A stretch of DNA of 64,000 bases from Protonemura montana (taxonomy: Eukaryota > Arthropoda > Insecta > Plecoptera > Nemouridae), in the NCBI GenBank assembly GCA_947568835.1, contig OX387602.1:18465021-18529020 (forward strand), in the 5' to 3' direction. The notes beneath the pieces were generated by a model, which made no database searches, was not told the DNA's origin, and saw only the letters and a program-made list of their open reading frames with translations. Every line of letters starts with the position of its first letter. Positions within the stretch are counted from its first letter, which is position 1. The translations under genes and the position numbers were made by a program. Below, piece by piece: positions 61,797 through 64,000 of the stretch.

Positions 61797-64000
61797 CGTC
61801 AATGTCTACTCGGATTTTACCTGTCACCCACCCATTAAGCGACAGAGATAAAAAAAAAATCAGTCGACTTCCACGTGGGATTAAGTCCTCTGCGCCAAAG
61901 TTCAGCATCATATGCTCCAGGGGCATGAACAAGCTTTTTGCTTTAGCAATATCGCGTAGCACCGAGCGCGACTACGACGACGACGACGGTGAAGTAGACA
62001 GAATAAATATTATCATTTAATACGAGGCCGCCGGCTACAATATTGTTACCAGTTTTCGCTTTCCACTCGAGTTCGTTCAGTTAAACTTGAACGACTGTGG
62101 AATCTTTCTCTCTGCTCGATTCTCGATCGGCGTATGTAAACAAATTTCACAAAAACACAGAAACTTGAAATAGACATTGAAGTTTCTGTTTAAGTTAATC
62201 GTTTTCGTGAGGGTGTTTGGCTAGAGGGTAAGGATCGGATTGGAGCCGGGATGGGAATGGAAACGAGGGAAGAGACGCTTAAACAGATTTCTGCTAGGCA
62301 GTGACGCTGACAGGCGAACGAGGCGAGAAAACGGACTTGACTTTCATCGTCGGGGAGGAAATAACTTTCAACACTTAGACGATCATTTCCTCGTGGCCTC
62401 GTGGTTCTATTGAGGAGTCAATCTTTCGATGCGTACGACTGCGCTGTCGCGTGTTGTGATTAATGAACAAGGTATTGAACCTACGTCACCTGTATATCGA
62501 AGATTCAGTTAGTGTTTAGAACGCCATGTGCGACGACACCGAACTTTCATGACATATCATGCCGGATTGTGCTAAGGGCGAGAAAATAATGTTGCGCAAA
62601 AATCGATACGCATATTTTATTTATTCAATGAATCTCTTGCATATTTCGTTTGATGCATGTTCAAATTGCCGCATGTCTGGATTGAATCGTTTAATTCAAG
62701 CCCACTCATTAGTCTCATTGAAACACTTTATTTCCCTGTTGAATAATTTAAATATTGGTTTGAATTGTTATGTTACTAAAGTGCAGTTTCGATAAATCCA
62801 CTCGCGCTGAGGACCCAATAGTCAATAATTTAACAGCATACCACGAACACTACACGCTTCGATTGGCCAAGAATTTCTCAACCATGCACAACTCTGGCGC
62901 CACTGCGGTCCAATCCAATGACCACACGCCGCTGGGAAGCAGCTAATCCCCGCAGATCGCGCCAACAACATCTTCAGCCAGCCAAGGACGCAATCTCGTA
63001 TCCTGCCCCACAATCGCATCGTCCGCAGGATCTGGACCCCCCGAAGGCGTGGTCCTGCAGGACTCCATTTCTATCAGCTTCCCAATCGCTAGGACCAAAC
63101 CAAAAAGCCGAGCAAATATTTTAGACTGAATCGACTAGGTTTTACCAATATTGGTTCGGCTTTGAAATCTCTATAAGTCGATTTCATCTTCCTTTTCATC
63201 TTATTCAATCCTTTTGGGGAAATAAAATAGAATAACTGTCGTCGTGAAAACCTATAGCAGCGCAAAGAAAGCCTATATATTTTAGACTTGCTTCTCATTT
63301 TCCTTTGGCGTCTGTATCCCAAGCCGCAGCTCCCGTGTGCTTTCCAAATACGGGCTCGACCACCTTTACCAATCTTTGCCGAAAAACAAACTAATAAAAA
63401 CCGCGATATTTCTTCCTGCCTGCTGACAGTTCGGCTTCGGGGACTGTGGCGTATGGTTTGGTCGCCGCACCGCACCGCACCGCGCCGGACCATTTCTCCA
63501 GCGGCTCGCTAGTATATCTCACACACACACCGCAACGACCCCATATTCTCCCTTATTAAGCTCGAAACGGCCGTCATAAAAAACACATTTCCCTTCAGCT
63601 TTTACCAAGATTTATTCAAAATTCGCTATACTATTTGATTCTGAATTTAAAATTCAAAACTTTTGTCGCGCTTCTACATTATTACGCATAGCTTTTCTTT
63701 CCGTCGCCCTTCTCCACTATAGCTCCTGATCGGCATCGTTCGCTTCCAACTTTTCAGCCAGCTGAGATCGCTGTCTTGTCTTCCGTTCCATTCGCCACGA
63801 CACGAGCTTCGATCTCAGGCAATCAGGTCGGCGATCAGGTCGTCCCACGTCACGCTCCTCTGCCTACCAAGCATTGTTTCCGTACGTTGTAACGCGCGTC
63901 GTGTCGGGGCGATTCGATGGTCCGAGGTGGCGGTCGACGAGAACCCATCATGACCCTGTGCCGAAATGCTCAGTCTACAGATCCGTATTTTCATGGGTGT

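Larger units (their letters stand above)
38306..64000 (-). other. Upstream DNA or 5' intron, no recognised gene
   Basis: I find no supported exon in this 25.7 kb. It is AT-rich with scattered CpG-rich patches (about 48.5-48.8, 49.1-49.3, 53.3-53.6 and 58.3-58.75 kb) and small repeats listed separately. Three minus-strand frames overlap at 48990-49318, which reflects stop-poor composition. The segment 54.1-55.0 kb looks poorer in CpG and may be an old insertion, but no transposon motif is identifiable. The window end at 63.7-64.0 kb is again CpG-rich. Confidence 0.55.

Noticed and set aside
61802..62020. Asp-rich plus-strand frame as an acidic protein
   Set aside because: The acidic run comes from a short GAC microsatellite, and the remainder is unremarkable.

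Overview
The window is animal nuclear DNA carrying part of one recognisable gene, a Rap1GAP orthologue (Drosophila Rapgap1, human RAP1GAP/RAP1GAP2 family), on the minus strand. Short exons with consensus splice sites sit in a much larger AT-rich, stop-filled background. CpG is not depleted, there are few repeats, and one repeat is a 5S-rRNA-related retroposon. I read this as an arthropod, probably an insect, but nothing here fixes the species.

Five consecutive coding exons can be placed to the base. In transcript order they are 24843-24751 (GoLoco motif), 9924-9625, 2423-2241, 1008-770 and 202-51. Joined, they give 322 codons plus one base with no stop. They align with human Rap1GAP from its extreme N-terminus to the glycine just before the catalytic Asn thumb. 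Only one substantial length difference appears, a linker of about 25 residues rich in Ala, Ser, Gly and Pro after the GoLoco motif. The catalytic Asn, the rest of the RapGAP domain and the C-terminal tail lie beyond position 1. The first exon(s) and promoter lie upstream of 24843, either unrecognised in this window or beyond 64000.

By position: 1-2423 holds three exons close together. 2424-9624 is a 7.2 kb intron with CpG-rich stretches and a pyrimidine tract beside a splice donor. 9625-9924 is an exon. 9925-24750 is a 14.8 kb intron with a 27-base C run and a triple CACGTG cluster. 24751-24843 is the GoLoco exon. 24844-64000 is 39 kb in which I recognise no convincing coding exon. It is presumably 5' intron and/or upstream DNA, with small tandem repeats, a 5S-derived retroposon near 38 kb, weak SINE-like relics and CpG-rich patches.

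The gene product links two G-protein systems. The GoLoco motif binds GDP-loaded G-alpha(i/o), and the RapGAP domain switches off Rap1. I found no operon-like system, CRISPR array, rRNA gene or convincing tRNA gene, and no second protein-coding gene I can defend.
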